Source of the DNA: Pseudomonadota bacterium
GTDB taxonomy: Bacteria; Desulfobacterota; Desulfovibrionia; Desulfovibrionales; Desulfovibrionaceae
Direction of reading: 5' to 3'
DNA length: 54,060 bases
NCBI GenBank assembly: GCA_023411815.1
Contig: JAEYOJ010000037.1
Span: 1 to 54,060, forward strand
Made by a program: the position numbers and the translations under genes. Each line of letters starts with the position of its first letter. Position 1 is the first letter of the stretch. This document shows, piece after piece, positions 1 to 9,336 of this stretch. The notes under the pieces were generated by a model, which was not told where the DNA came from, did no database searches, and worked only from the letters and a program-made list of their open reading frames with translations.

Positions 1-492
1 GTCCATGACCTCGATGCCGTATTCACGCACCAGGGCGTTGGACTTGGTCGTCACTTCCGTGGTGATCTCGCCGCGCTTGCCCGAGACGATCTCGATGAGC
101 GTGTGGTTGCCCAGAGCGACACGGATCTCGGAATAGATGATGTCGTCCAGCCGCGCCTGGGCCCGGGGGATGGTGCGCACGGTGCGGTAGAACTGCAGGG
201 GGTCGGTGATGCGCCACTTCGTGTAGTTGTCCACGACCATGTTCTTCTTGTCCTTGGTCAGGATCTCGGCGGGCTCGGCATCGTAGTTGAGGATGCGCGA
301 GTCGAAGAAGATGACGTTCTGGACGAAGGGCAGCTTGAAGTGCAGTCCCGGCCCCAGCGGCGCATCGCCGACGGGCTTTCCGAGTTCCAGCACGATGGCG
401 CGCTCGGTCTGGTCGACCGTGAACATGGACTGGACCAGGACGATGAGCGCCAGGAAGCCGATAACGGCCAGGATGACGAGTTTCGTGCGCAT
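1..492 (-). CDS. hflC: HflC, modulator of FtsH protease (3' part outside window)
   Basis: Leftward frame starting with ATG at 492 and open to the window edge, so only the first 164 residues are visible. A hydrophobic anchor lies at about residues 5-21, followed by an SPFH/prohibitin domain (VDQTERAIVLELGKP, then GPGLHFKLPF and a conserved KWRITDP segment). HflC pairs with HflK in a membrane complex on the periplasmic face that restrains the FtsH protease. The start lies one base after the hflK stop, so the two are surely one transcript. The usual length is about 280-330 residues, so roughly half is missing. The identification rests on the SPFH core and the hflK neighbour. Confidence 0.93.
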   Translation of the reverse strand, partial: MRTKLVILAVIGFLALIVLVQSMFTVDQTERAIVLELGKPVGDAPLGPGLHFKLPFVQNVIFFDSRILNYDAEPAEILTKDKKNMVVDNYTKWRITDPLQFYRTVRTIPRAQARLDDIIYSEIRVALGNHTLIEIVSGKRGEITTEVTTKSNALVREYGIEVMD

Positions 493-493
493 G

Positions 494-1576
494 CTATTGC
501 TTCCCCCCGGAGCCGCTTGCGGCGTCCTGCTTCGGCCGCGGAGCGGCCTTGTCCAGGGGCAGGTAGGGCACCACGTTGCCGGCGGTCTGGCCGGAGATGA
601 TGATCTTTTCCAGTCCGGAGCTGGCGAAAATGCGTTCCATGGTCTCCAGGTACATGCGCTGGCGGGTCACGTCCTTGGCCTTGCGGTACTCTCCGAGCAC
701 GGCCAGGAACTTCTCGGCGCCGCCGCGGGCATCCAGAACCTGACTTTCCTTGTAGGCCTGGGCTTCGTTGGTGATGATCGCCGCCTGGCCTCTGGCCTTG
801 GGCAGGATGTCGTTGCGGTAGGCCTCGGCCTCGTTGATGAGCCGGCTCTTGTCCTCTCTCGCGCTGGCTACGTCCTTGAAGGCGTCGATGACTTCCCTGG
901 GCGGGTGCACGTCCTGCAGTTGCACTGCGATGACGCGGACGCCGGCCTGGTAGCGGTTCAGGACTTCCTGCATGAGGTCGCGGGTCTGGGTCTGGATGAC
1001 GAATTTGCCCGTGGTCAGGGCCGAGTCGATCTCGCTGTTGCCGATGACTTCGCGCATGGCCGCCTGGGCGACATACTTGACCGTGCCTTCCTGCTCCGCG
1101 ACGTTGAACAGGTAGTAGACCGGATCGTTGATCTGGTATTGCACGATGAACTGCACGTCGACGATGTTCTCGTCGCCCGTGAGCATGAGCGACTCCTCGG
1201 GAATGAGGCGGTACTGGCCGGGCTGGAGGGCTCCGTTGCGCGCGACGGAACGGAAGCCGACCTCCACTCGCTTGATTTCCGATACCTTGGGTTTGTGCAC
1301 GCTCTCGATGGGGAACGGCAAGTGGATGTGCGGCCCCGGATCGGTGATGCGCGTGAATTTGCCGAAGCGCTTCTCCACGCCCCGCTCATCGGGTTGCACG
1401 ATATAGAATCCGCTCAGGCCCCAGAGGACGACCAAGAGCAGGATGATGAGCTTGCCCCCGAACGGGAGACGCACGTTCTTGAGCCGCTTCAAGCGATCGT
1501 TGATCTCGCTCGGCTCAGGAGGCTGGTAGCCCTGCCTGCGACGCTGACCTTGTAGCTTTTCCCAATCCCAGTTCAT
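494..1576 (-). CDS. hflK: HflK, modulator of FtsH protease
   Basis: 360 residues. The N-terminus is cytoplasmic, short and Gln/Arg-rich. A single membrane helix at about residues 42-59 is followed by the SPFH domain (IVQPDERGVEKRFGK, PGPHIHLPFPIE) and a long Ala/Glu-rich helical region containing REDKSRLINEAEAY and ARGQAAIITNEAQAYKE, as in HflK/stomatin proteins. It forms a hetero-oligomer with HflC around FtsH. I chose the ATG at 1576 because the frame upstream is non-homologous GC-rich shadow, GGAG-like bases are near, and the protein then begins MNWDWEKL, a typical HflK start. Promoter candidate at 1587-1615. FtsH itself is not in the window. Confidence 0.95.
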   Translation of the reverse strand: MNWDWEKLQGQRRRQGYQPPEPSEINDRLKRLKNVRLPFGGKLIILLLVVLWGLSGFYIVQPDERGVEKRFGKFTRITDPGPHIHLPFPIESVHKPKVSEIKRVEVGFRSVARNGALQPGQYRLIPEESLMLTGDENIVDVQFIVQYQINDPVYYLFNVAEQEGTVKYVAQAAMREVIGNSEIDSALTTGKFVIQTQTRDLMQEVLNRYQAGVRVIAVQLQDVHPPREVIDAFKDVASAREDKSRLINEAEAYRNDILPKARGQAAIITNEAQAYKESQVLDARGGAEKFLAVLGEYRKAKDVTRQRMYLETMERIFASSGLEKIIISGQTAGNVVPYLPLDKAAPRPKQDAASGSGGKQ

Positions 1577-1586
1577 AAGTCCACGC

Positions 1587-1615
1587 ACACTAGGCGAGTT
1601 GCCGTGCTTGGTCAA
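1587..1615 (-). promoter_or_regulatory. Candidate sigma-70 promoter for hflKC
   Basis: On the minus strand TTGACC (1610-1615) is separated by exactly 17 bases from TAGTGT (1587-1592), about 10 bases upstream of the hflK ATG, so the leader would be almost absent. Two tandem copies of TGACGGGCC (1629-1646) lie just upstream of the -35 and could bind a regulator. Confidence 0.5.
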
Positions 1616-1741
1616 GCAAAGTCGGATTTGACGGGCCCTGACGGGCCTTGTCGGAATTGCGCGCATGCATGTCGAGCCGCGTCGGCCTGCCGGGGCCTTG
1701 TCGTCCGATGGCGCATCTGCGCACGCATGGCCTGAAAAGCG

Positions 1742-1770
1742 TTGGAAAAAAGCCTGAACGAGAGTATGTT
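1742..1770 (+). promoter_or_regulatory. Candidate sigma-70 promoter for pgm
   Basis: TTGGAA (1742-1747), a 17-base spacer and TATGTT (1765-1770) precede the pgm start by about 65 bases, in the divergent region shared with hflK. Confidence 0.45.
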
Positions 1771-1834
1771 TGGTCGAATACAGCGTTGCGCGCCAATGCT
1801 TCCACATGAGCCCCAAACGCAAGGAGCCCATTCG

Positions 1835-3487
<1,653 letters not shown>

Positions 3488-3501
3488 GCGAACGCACGCG
3501 C

Positions 3502-4893
3502 ATGAGGAAGATCCTGCTCATCGCCTTGGGTGTGGCGCTGCTGGCCCTGGGTGCGTGGTACCTGCTCGCGGACCGCGGCGGCGGCGAGCCGCGCATCCTG
3601 GCCACCACGACCATCCAGCGCGGCACGGTGCGCAAGGTCCTGGAGGCCACGGGCATCGTCAAGTCACAGGTCGGGGCCATGGTCAAGATCGGCGCGCGGG
3701 CCACGGGCATCATCGAGCGCATGCCGGTCAAGGTCGGCGATCGCGTGGAGAAGGGCGACCTCCTGGCGGTCATCGACGACCGCGAGCAGCGGGCCGAAAT
3801 GGCCGAGACCGAGGCCCGCCTGGCCAGCGCACGGGCCGAGCTGGCCCGCGTGCGCCGGGTCTACCCCCTGCAGATCGCCGAGGCCCAGGCCCAGCTCGAC
3901 CTGGCCCAGGCTCAGTTCGACTATGCCCAGGCCAACTTCAGGCGCCAGCAGGATCTCGTGGCCAGGGACGTGCAGCCCCAGGACATCCTGGACCAGGCCC
4001 GCCGAGATCTGGACGTTTCGCGCAACGAGCTGGGGGCGCGGCAGGCCACCCTGCGCCGGCTGCGCCAGGAGTTCGAGCAGGAGCTGGCCAAGGCGCTCCG
4101 GGCCGTGGACGTGGCCGAGGCTTCCCTGCGTTCCATCCAGGTGCGCATCTCCTATACGCGCATCACCACGCCCATCTCCGGCCTGGTCTCGCAGGTCACG
4201 GCCCAGGAGGGCGAGACCGTGGTCTCGGGCCTGCAGGTCACCAATCTGGTCACGGTCATCGATCCCACGCGCCTGGAGATGTGGATCTACGTGGACGAAA
4301 CCGACGTGGGCCAGGTCAAGCCCGGCATGCCCGTGGAGTTTCGCGTGGACGCGTACCAGGGGCGCACCTTCCACGGCGAGATTTCCCAGATCTACCCCGA
4401 GCCCGAGATACGCGACAACATCGTCTACTATCGCGCCCTGGTGGAGCTGGACCCGCAGCAGGCCCTGGCCCTGCGGCCAGAGATGACCACCCAGTGCCAG
4501 ATCGTGGTCGAGCACCGCGAGAACGTGCCGGCCCTGCCCAACACGGCCCTCAAGTGGGTCGGCGACCGCCAGGTGGTCTTCGTGCGCGGCCAGGACGGCA
4601 AGGTGCGCGAAGTCAACCCGCAGCTCGGACTGCAAGGCCTGGAGAGCAGCGAGATCGTCGGCGGCCTGCAGGTGGGCGACGTGGTGGCCACGCAGGTGGT
4701 CATCCCAGGCCTGAAGGTGCCCCAGACGCCCAACGGCCAGCGCATGGCCGGTGGCGGCGGTGGCGGCGGTGGAGGCGTGCAGCGCCAGGACAACGGCGGG
4801 CCTCCGGGCAGGCCCAGCGAGCCCGGCGGCAGCCCGGGCAGTCCGGGTGGAGGTTCGGGCGGCGGATCGGGCTCGGGCGGCGAAAACCAGTAG
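3502..4893 (+). CDS. MacA/HlyD-type periplasmic adaptor of an ABC exporter
   Basis: 463 residues. A membrane anchor or signal lies at about residues 3-22, then a barrel-sandwich (lipoyl-like) half near residues 45-90, a long Ala/Gln/Arg-rich coiled-coil hairpin (about 90-200), the second lipoyl half (ITTPISGLVS) and a beta-barrel. Such adaptors bridge an inner-membrane ABC pump to an outer-membrane channel. The last ~45 residues are almost pure Gly, Ser, Pro and Gln, an uncommon low-complexity tail. The gene follows pgm by 14 bases. It belongs functionally with the ATPase and permease at 5924-7870, although an unrelated rhodanese fusion sits between them. Substrate unknown; no outer-membrane channel gene is nearby. 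Confidence 0.9.
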   Translation: MRKILLIALGVALLALGAWYLLADRGGGEPRILATTTIQRGTVRKVLEATGIVKSQVGAMVKIGARATGIIERMPVKVGDRVEKGDLLAVIDDREQRAEMAETEARLASARAELARVRRVYPLQIAEAQAQLDLAQAQFDYAQANFRRQQDLVARDVQPQDILDQARRDLDVSRNELGARQATLRRLRQEFEQELAKALRAVDVAEASLRSIQVRISYTRITTPISGLVSQVTAQEGETVVSGLQVTNLVTVIDPTRLEMWIYVDETDVGQVKPGMPVEFRVDAYQGRTFHGEISQIYPEPEIRDNIVYYRALVELDPQQALALRPEMTTQCQIVVEHRENVPALPNTALKWVGDRQVVFVRGQDGKVREVNPQLGLQGLESSEIVGGLQVGDVVATQVVIPGLKVPQTPNGQRMAGGGGGGGGGVQRQDNGGPPGRPSEPGGSPGSPGGGSGGGSGSGGENQ

Positions 4894-4993
4894 GCCTTGG
4901 CCCGCCGCTTGCCGACAGCCGCTGGACTCCGTATTTCATGGGCAAAGCGCATTCCAAAAGACCGTCGGCGAAGGCGGAAGGCAGGAGGTGGTG

Positions 4994-5854
4994 ATGAACG
5001 ATGAACAGGATGTCCAGACCATCAGCGCCCAGAAGCTTCGTGAATTCATCAACACGCATGCCGAGACGGAGTACGACCTGATCGACGTGCGCCAGCCCGC
5101 CGAATACGAGACCGGGCACATCCCCGGAGCCAAGCTTCTGCCGCTCAGGGAGCTGGCCGCGCGCATCGACGACATCCGCCCGGACCGGGACGCCATCTTC
5201 TACTGTTCGGTGGGCGGCCGGTCCATGGCCGCGGCGGTCATGGCGGCCGAGAGCGGCGTTTTCCGCAAGGGGATCTACACCCTGGACGGCGGCATGGCCG
5301 CCTGGAGCGGCAAGAGCCTGTCCGACAGGCCGCCCCTGAAGCTCTTCGAGGCAGGCAAGTCGACCCGGGAGACGCTCCTGACCGCCCTCGAACTGGAGAA
5401 AGGCTCCTGGCTCTTCTACGTCGAGCTGCTCAAGGCGCCGCCCAAGCGCTTCTCCTGCGCCTCGATCCAGGAGCTGGCGGACATGAAGAAGAGCAACGCC
5501 CGGATGCTCCACGACACGCTCAAGGCCGTGTCAGCGGAGGAGGAAACCGAGCACATGGCCTCCTTCGAGAGGCTGTTCGAGAACCTCGGCGGCGGCATCA
5601 TGGCCAGCGGCGACGATCCGGCCCCGATTCTGGACTGGGCCAAGGCCCACTACGAGAACTGCGAGCAGCTCATCGGCCTGGCCGTGGAACTCGAGTACAG
5701 GGCCTACGACCTCTACCGGAACATGGCCTTCGACGCGCGCAACGCCGAGGAGGAACAGGCCTTCCTCGAAATGAGCCGGCGGGAAAAGGAGCTTCTCGTG
5801 CGCATCGCGGGCGAGATGGACAAGGCCGTGGACGAAGCCGGACGGGCGGCGTGA
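4994..5854 (+). CDS. Rhodanese domain fused to ferritin-like (rubrerythrin-type) domain
   Basis: 286 residues, ATG 4994 with AGGAGG at 4983-4988. Residues ~10-110 are a rhodanese domain (YDLIDVRQPAEYETGHIPGA) with a complete active-site loop CSVGGRS, so persulfide transfer is plausible. Residues ~120-285 are a four-helix ferritin-like domain (LELEKGSWLFYVELL, ELEYRAYDLYRNMA). Its iron ligands look degenerate: where rubrerythrins have ExxH, the visible helices read ELADMKK and RREKELL, without the histidines. No signal peptide, so cytoplasmic. It lies between the adaptor and ATPase genes and is probably co-transcribed. A role in sulfane sulfur or redox stress is inference from domains only. 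Confidence 0.85.
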   Translation: MNDEQDVQTISAQKLREFINTHAETEYDLIDVRQPAEYETGHIPGAKLLPLRELAARIDDIRPDRDAIFYCSVGGRSMAAAVMAAESGVFRKGIYTLDGGMAAWSGKSLSDRPPLKLFEAGKSTRETLLTALELEKGSWLFYVELLKAPPKRFSCASIQELADMKKSNARMLHDTLKAVSAEEETEHMASFERLFENLGGGIMASGDDPAPILDWAKAHYENCEQLIGLAVELEYRAYDLYRNMAFDARNAEEEQAFLEMSRREKELLVRIAGEMDKAVDEAGRAA

Positions 5855-5923
5855 GGCGGCGCGTCATGCGCAGCGCGCGCGGCCGCGTGAGCCTCGCCGG
5901 TTCCGGAATGCCGGGGGCCTGAC

Positions 5924-6631
5924 ATGCCGCGACCCCTGGTCCGCCTGCGCGACATCCACAAGCGCTATCAGCAGGGCGACCAGTCCGTGGAGGTGCTCAA
6001 GGGCGTATCCCTGGACATCGGCCAGGGCGAGTTCGTGGCCCTGCAGGGCGCGTCCGGCTCGGGCAAGTCCACGCTGCTGCACATCCTCGGCCTGCTCGAC
6101 CGGCCCAGCCAGGGCAGCTACGAGCTGGACGGCCGGGACGTGTCGCGCTTGTCCGACGACGACCTGTCCTCCCTGCGCAACAGGATGACCGGCTTCATCT
6201 TCCAGAGCTTCTACCTCATCCCCTACGCCACGGCCCTGGAAAACGTCATGCTGCCCGGCCTGTACGCGGGCACGCAGCGCGCCGAGCTGCGCCGGCGCGG
6301 CCAGGAGCTGCTGGATCGCGTGGGCCTGGGCGACCGGGTCGGCTTCACGCCCGCGCAGCTCTCGGGCGGGCAGCAGCAGCGCGTGGCCATCGCCCGCTCG
6401 CTGGTCAACGAACCGCGCGTGCTGCTGGCCGACGAACCCACGGGCCAGCTCGATTCCAGCACGAGCCGCGAGATCATGGAACTCATCGCCTCCATCCACG
6501 CCACGGGCCTGACCGTCATCCTGGTCACGCACGACGAGGCCACGGCGGCCTACGCCCAGCGGCGCGTGCGCGTGGTGGACGGCCTCATCGAGGGCCAGGA
6601 GCGCGCCGCCCCGGCTCCGGCCGGAGACTAG
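5924..6631 (+). CDS. MacB/LolD-type ABC transporter ATP-binding protein
   Basis: 235 residues. Complete nucleotide-binding domain: Walker A GASGSGKST, Q-loop in FIFQSFYLIP, signature LSGGQQQR, Walker B VLLADEPTGQLDS and the H-loop in LVTHDEA. The ADEPTGQLDS form is typical of the MacB/LolD/FtsE family, which powers extrusion through mechanotransmission rather than import. The permease starts 4 bases after the stop and the periplasmic adaptor lies upstream at 3502, giving a tripartite MacAB-like pump lacking a local outer-membrane channel. Confidence 0.95.
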   Translation: MPRPLVRLRDIHKRYQQGDQSVEVLKGVSLDIGQGEFVALQGASGSGKSTLLHILGLLDRPSQGSYELDGRDVSRLSDDDLSSLRNRMTGFIFQSFYLIPYATALENVMLPGLYAGTQRAELRRRGQELLDRVGLGDRVGFTPAQLSGGQQQRVAIARSLVNEPRVLLADEPTGQLDSSTSREIMELIASIHATGLTVILVTHDEATAAYAQRRVRVVDGLIEGQERAAPAPAGD

Positions 6632-6634
6632 GCC

Positions 6635-7870
6635 GTGTTCGGCCTGCGCCGCGCGGCGCGCCTGCAGCGCATCGGGCGCATGGCCGCCCAGGCCCTGTGG
6701 GCCTTCCGACTGCGCAGCCTGTTCGTGATCCTGGGCGTGGGCCTGGGCATAGCCTCGCTGACCATCATAGTGGCCGCCGTGGACGGCGCGCAGCGCAGGG
6801 CGCGCGAGATCACCGAGAACTTCGGGCCGGACGCGGCCTTCGTGCTGGGCGGCGACGTGCTCAATCGCGCCGTGGGCATGCGCACGCTGACCCTGTCCTG
6901 GACCGACCTGGAGCGCATCCGCCAATCCCTGCCCGGCGCGTATCTGGTCGTGCCCATGCGCGCCAAGCGCAACGTGAAGCTGCGTTACGGCGGCACGACC
7001 ATCGACCTGGACTCGGCCATCGGCTCCACGGCCAATTACGCCAGGGCCTGGGACTGGCCCCTGGCCGAGGGCCGCGACCTGAACGAGGAGGACGTGGAGC
7101 GCGGGGCCAGGGTCGTGCTGCTCGGCTCCGTGCCGACCTGGGAGCTGTTCGGCCGGCGCTCGCCCATAGGCCAGACCGTGTACGTCAACAACATCCCTTT
7201 CCAGGTCGTGGGCACGCTCACGGAGCGCGGGGCCACCGGCGGAGGAGGCAACCCGGACGAGCGCATCGTCATGCCCCTGACCACCCTGACTCAGCGCTTC
7301 AACCTGGACCGCCAATACTTCCGGGCCTTGCGCATCAAGTTCCGCGACCCCGAGAACATGGAGGCCAACCGCGAGAACCTGCGCTCCTTCCTGCGCCACC
7401 TGCACGGCCTCGGCCCCGGCGATCCCGACGATTTCACCATCCTCACGGCCGACGAGGTGCTCGCGTTCCTGTCCGTGATCCAGGGCGGGTTGATGGTATT
7501 TTTGGGCGTGACGAGCATGGTGGCCATGACCGTGGGCGGCTTCGTGCTGGCCAACCTATTCTATTTGTCCGTGAGCGAACGCACCAAGGAGATCGGGCTC
7601 AAGAAGGCCGTGGGCGCGCCATCCTCGGCGATTCTGCTGCAGTTTTTGACCGAGGCCGTGCTGCTGACCCTCGTGGGCGCGCTGGTCGGCGTGGCGCTGG
7701 GCATGGGGGCGGCGCAATTCTTGGAGCGGTTGGAGATTCTGGAGATACAATTGTCGTGGCGGATATTCGGAATCGCGCTGGCCGCGTCGTTGGGGATCGG
7801 CGTGCTGTTTGGGTTGAGGCCGGCTAGGAGTGCGGCGCGGTTGGACCCGATTGAGGCGTTGAGGGGGTAG
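6635..7870 (+). CDS. MacB/FtsX-family ABC transporter permease
   Basis: 411 residues, GTG start at 6635, immediately after the ATPase stop; an ATG at 6679 is a possible alternative. One N-terminal helix (about 27-49), a large periplasmic MacB-PCD-type domain (about 50-270), then three C-terminal helices. The family signatures RTKEIGLKKAVGA (coupling helix region) and the terminal PARSAARLDPIEALR are both present. In MacB, unlike LolCE, the ATPase is fused; here it is a separate gene, as in many two-gene MacB-like systems. Codon and base use becomes noticeably less GC-rich over the last ~150 bases. Confidence 0.93.
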   Translation: MFGLRRAARLQRIGRMAAQALWAFRLRSLFVILGVGLGIASLTIIVAAVDGAQRRAREITENFGPDAAFVLGGDVLNRAVGMRTLTLSWTDLERIRQSLPGAYLVVPMRAKRNVKLRYGGTTIDLDSAIGSTANYARAWDWPLAEGRDLNEEDVERGARVVLLGSVPTWELFGRRSPIGQTVYVNNIPFQVVGTLTERGATGGGGNPDERIVMPLTTLTQRFNLDRQYFRALRIKFRDPENMEANRENLRSFLRHLHGLGPGDPDDFTILTADEVLAFLSVIQGGLMVFLGVTSMVAMTVGGFVLANLFYLSVSERTKEIGLKKAVGAPSSAILLQFLTEAVLLTLVGALVGVALGMGAAQFLERLEILEIQLSWRIFGIALAASLGIGVLFGLRPARSAARLDPIEALRG

Positions 7871-7933
7871 GCTGCGCACCACCTTCCTTTTTCCCCAGCC
7901 TTGGAGTACTCGCTCCTCCCACCGGAGGTTCTC

Positions 7934-8407
7934 ATGATCGCAGACGTGGTGGAAAACTGGAGCCAGTATTTCGGCGACCGGCTCGACGATGCCCTGGCGT
8001 TCCTGCGCAAGCTGGATGCCTCTTCCCCTGACGGCGAGTTCCAGATTCGCGGCACGGACCTGTTCGCCCGTGTGTTCGGCTACCACACGCGGCCGCGCGA
8101 CCAGAACAACATGGAGGCGCACAGGCGTTACATCGACATCCAGGCCGTGCTGTCCGGCGCAGAAATCCTGGAGTGGCATCCGCTGGAGGGGCTTGCGGCC
8201 TTGTCGCCGTATTCGTCCGAAAAGGACGCCATCGTCCTGGGGCGGCCCGAGCGGCCGCAGGGCCTTACGGTTTTGTCGCCCGGCCGCTTCGCGGCCTACT
8301 TCCCGCAGGACGCCCACATGGGCCAGATCGCCTTCTGCGGGCCGGAGCCGATCAGAAAGGTCGTCTTCAAGGTCGTCCTGCCGCTGGTGCAATCCGCCAA
8401 GTCCTGA
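7934..8407 (+). CDS. YhcH/YjgK/YiaL family protein
   Basis: 157 residues, ATG 7934 preceded by CGGAGG (7923-7928). A TTG at 7901 in frame is a less likely start. The family is a cupin-like beta-sandwich with a metal site; the conserved stretch NMEAHRRYIDIQAVLSG, FGYHTRPRDQ and a late PQDAHMGQIAF are visible, supplying the expected His/Glu ligands. Members are linked to sugar-acid catabolism or biofilm formation in other bacteria, with no firmly established reaction. Stands alone downstream of the exporter permease and convergent with rfbC. Confidence 0.9.
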   Translation: MIADVVENWSQYFGDRLDDALAFLRKLDASSPDGEFQIRGTDLFARVFGYHTRPRDQNNMEAHRRYIDIQAVLSGAEILEWHPLEGLAALSPYSSEKDAIVLGRPERPQGLTVLSPGRFAAYFPQDAHMGQIAFCGPEPIRKVVFKVVLPLVQSAKS

Positions 8408-8538
8408 TTCGCTTTCTTCACGAGATACGCAAGACAGCTGTGTCCCGGCATTCCTGAGTCTCATGCCAATCGATTCAGTAAGAAAAATCGCGGGTGCAGG
8501 GGCGTGCCTTAATCGGACAGGCCCTGCCGGGAGGAGTT

Positions 8539-8560
8539 CGAGGAGGGCTGGCCCTCCTCG
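8539..8560. terminator. Hairpin between convergent yhcH-like gene and rfbC
   Basis: A 10-base-pair perfect inverted repeat (CGAGGAGGGC and its complement) with only TG at the centre. No clear T-run follows on either strand, so it is terminator-like by position rather than by a full intrinsic signal. Confidence 0.45.
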
Positions 8561-8579
8561 ATTCGTCTTGCGCTTGTCT

Positions 8580-9125
8580 TTAGGCGAAGCGCTGCGGAAA
8601 GAGTTCCCGCAGGCCGGGGGCCTTGGCGTCCTTGTCGGACAGGGTGGGGCTTTGCACGGGCCAGTCGATGCCGACGTCGGGATCGTTCCAGCGCAGGCAA
8701 CCCTCGTCCTCGGGATGGTAGTAGTCGGTGCACTTGTAGGTGAAGTCGGCCGTCTCGGACAGGACGCAGAAGCCGTGGGCCAGTCCGGGCGCAACCCAGA
8801 GCTGGTGGTGGTTCTCGTCGTCCAGGATCGCCCCGTACCATTTGCCGAAAGTCGGCGAGTCAGGGCGTATGTCCACGGCCACGTCGAAGACCCTGCCGCG
8901 CGTCACGGAGACGAGCTTGCCCTGCGGGTGCTTGCGCTGGAAGTGCAGCCCGCGCAGGATGCCCTGCCTGGAGCGCGAGAGGTTGTCCTGCACGAAGGGC
9001 AGGCCGATGCCCGCCTGGGCGTAGCGCTGGGCCTGGAAGGTCTCCAGGAAAAAGCCGCGATGGTCGCCGAAAGCCCTCGGCTTGATGAGCAGGACTCCTT
9101 CGATGCCCGTGCGCACGACTTCCAT
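8580..9125 (-). CDS. rfbC: dTDP-4-dehydrorhamnose 3,5-epimerase
   Basis: 181 residues, the normal length. RmlC converts dTDP-4-keto-6-deoxyglucose to the L-lyxo form in dTDP-rhamnose synthesis. The cupin fold motifs are present: FLETFQ, QDNLSRSRQGILRGLHFQ with catalytic His61, the VDIRPDSPTFG strand, the TDYYHPEDEGCLRWNDPDVGIDW region with the active-site Tyr and Asp. ATG at 9125. The other rml genes (rfbA, rfbB, rfbD) are not in the window, so it is an isolated member of the pathway here. Confidence 0.96.
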   Translation of the reverse strand: MEVVRTGIEGVLLIKPRAFGDHRGFFLETFQAQRYAQAGIGLPFVQDNLSRSRQGILRGLHFQRKHPQGKLVSVTRGRVFDVAVDIRPDSPTFGKWYGAILDDENHHQLWVAPGLAHGFCVLSETADFTYKCTDYYHPEDEGCLRWNDPDVGIDWPVQSPTLSDKDAKAPGLRELFPQRFA

Positions 9126-9201
9126 GTGTATACCGCCTGACTGCTGAAACCGGGAAACTGCTCCCGAACCATATCCACACCATGCCGACGACGCACATTG
9201 C

Positions 9202-9227
9202 CGGCCGGGCCGGGACGAGCCCGGCCG
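9202..9227. repeat. GC-rich inverted repeat between rfbC and amidohydrolase gene
   Basis: A nine-base-pair stem (CGGCCGGGC with its complement) with an eight-base loop, in the 211-base gap downstream of the amidohydrolase gene. No T-run adjoins it. It may slow or end leftward transcription before rfbC; otherwise the gap holds nothing I recognise. Confidence 0.4.
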
Positions 9228-9336
9228 ACGCGGCTCATGCGCGCGAAAAGCTAGACGATCTCGCCGGGTGTGGCAATCTCCACGGCCAGCCTTTCCCTGG
9301 TCCGCATCCGTCCATCTTCGTCCAGACCGGCCATGC

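Noticed and set aside
5864..7405. 513-codon leftward frame opposite the ABC ATPase and permease
   Set aside because: Overlaps genes with complete Walker and FtsX motifs; the frame is low-complexity His/Gln/Gly/Ala sequence.
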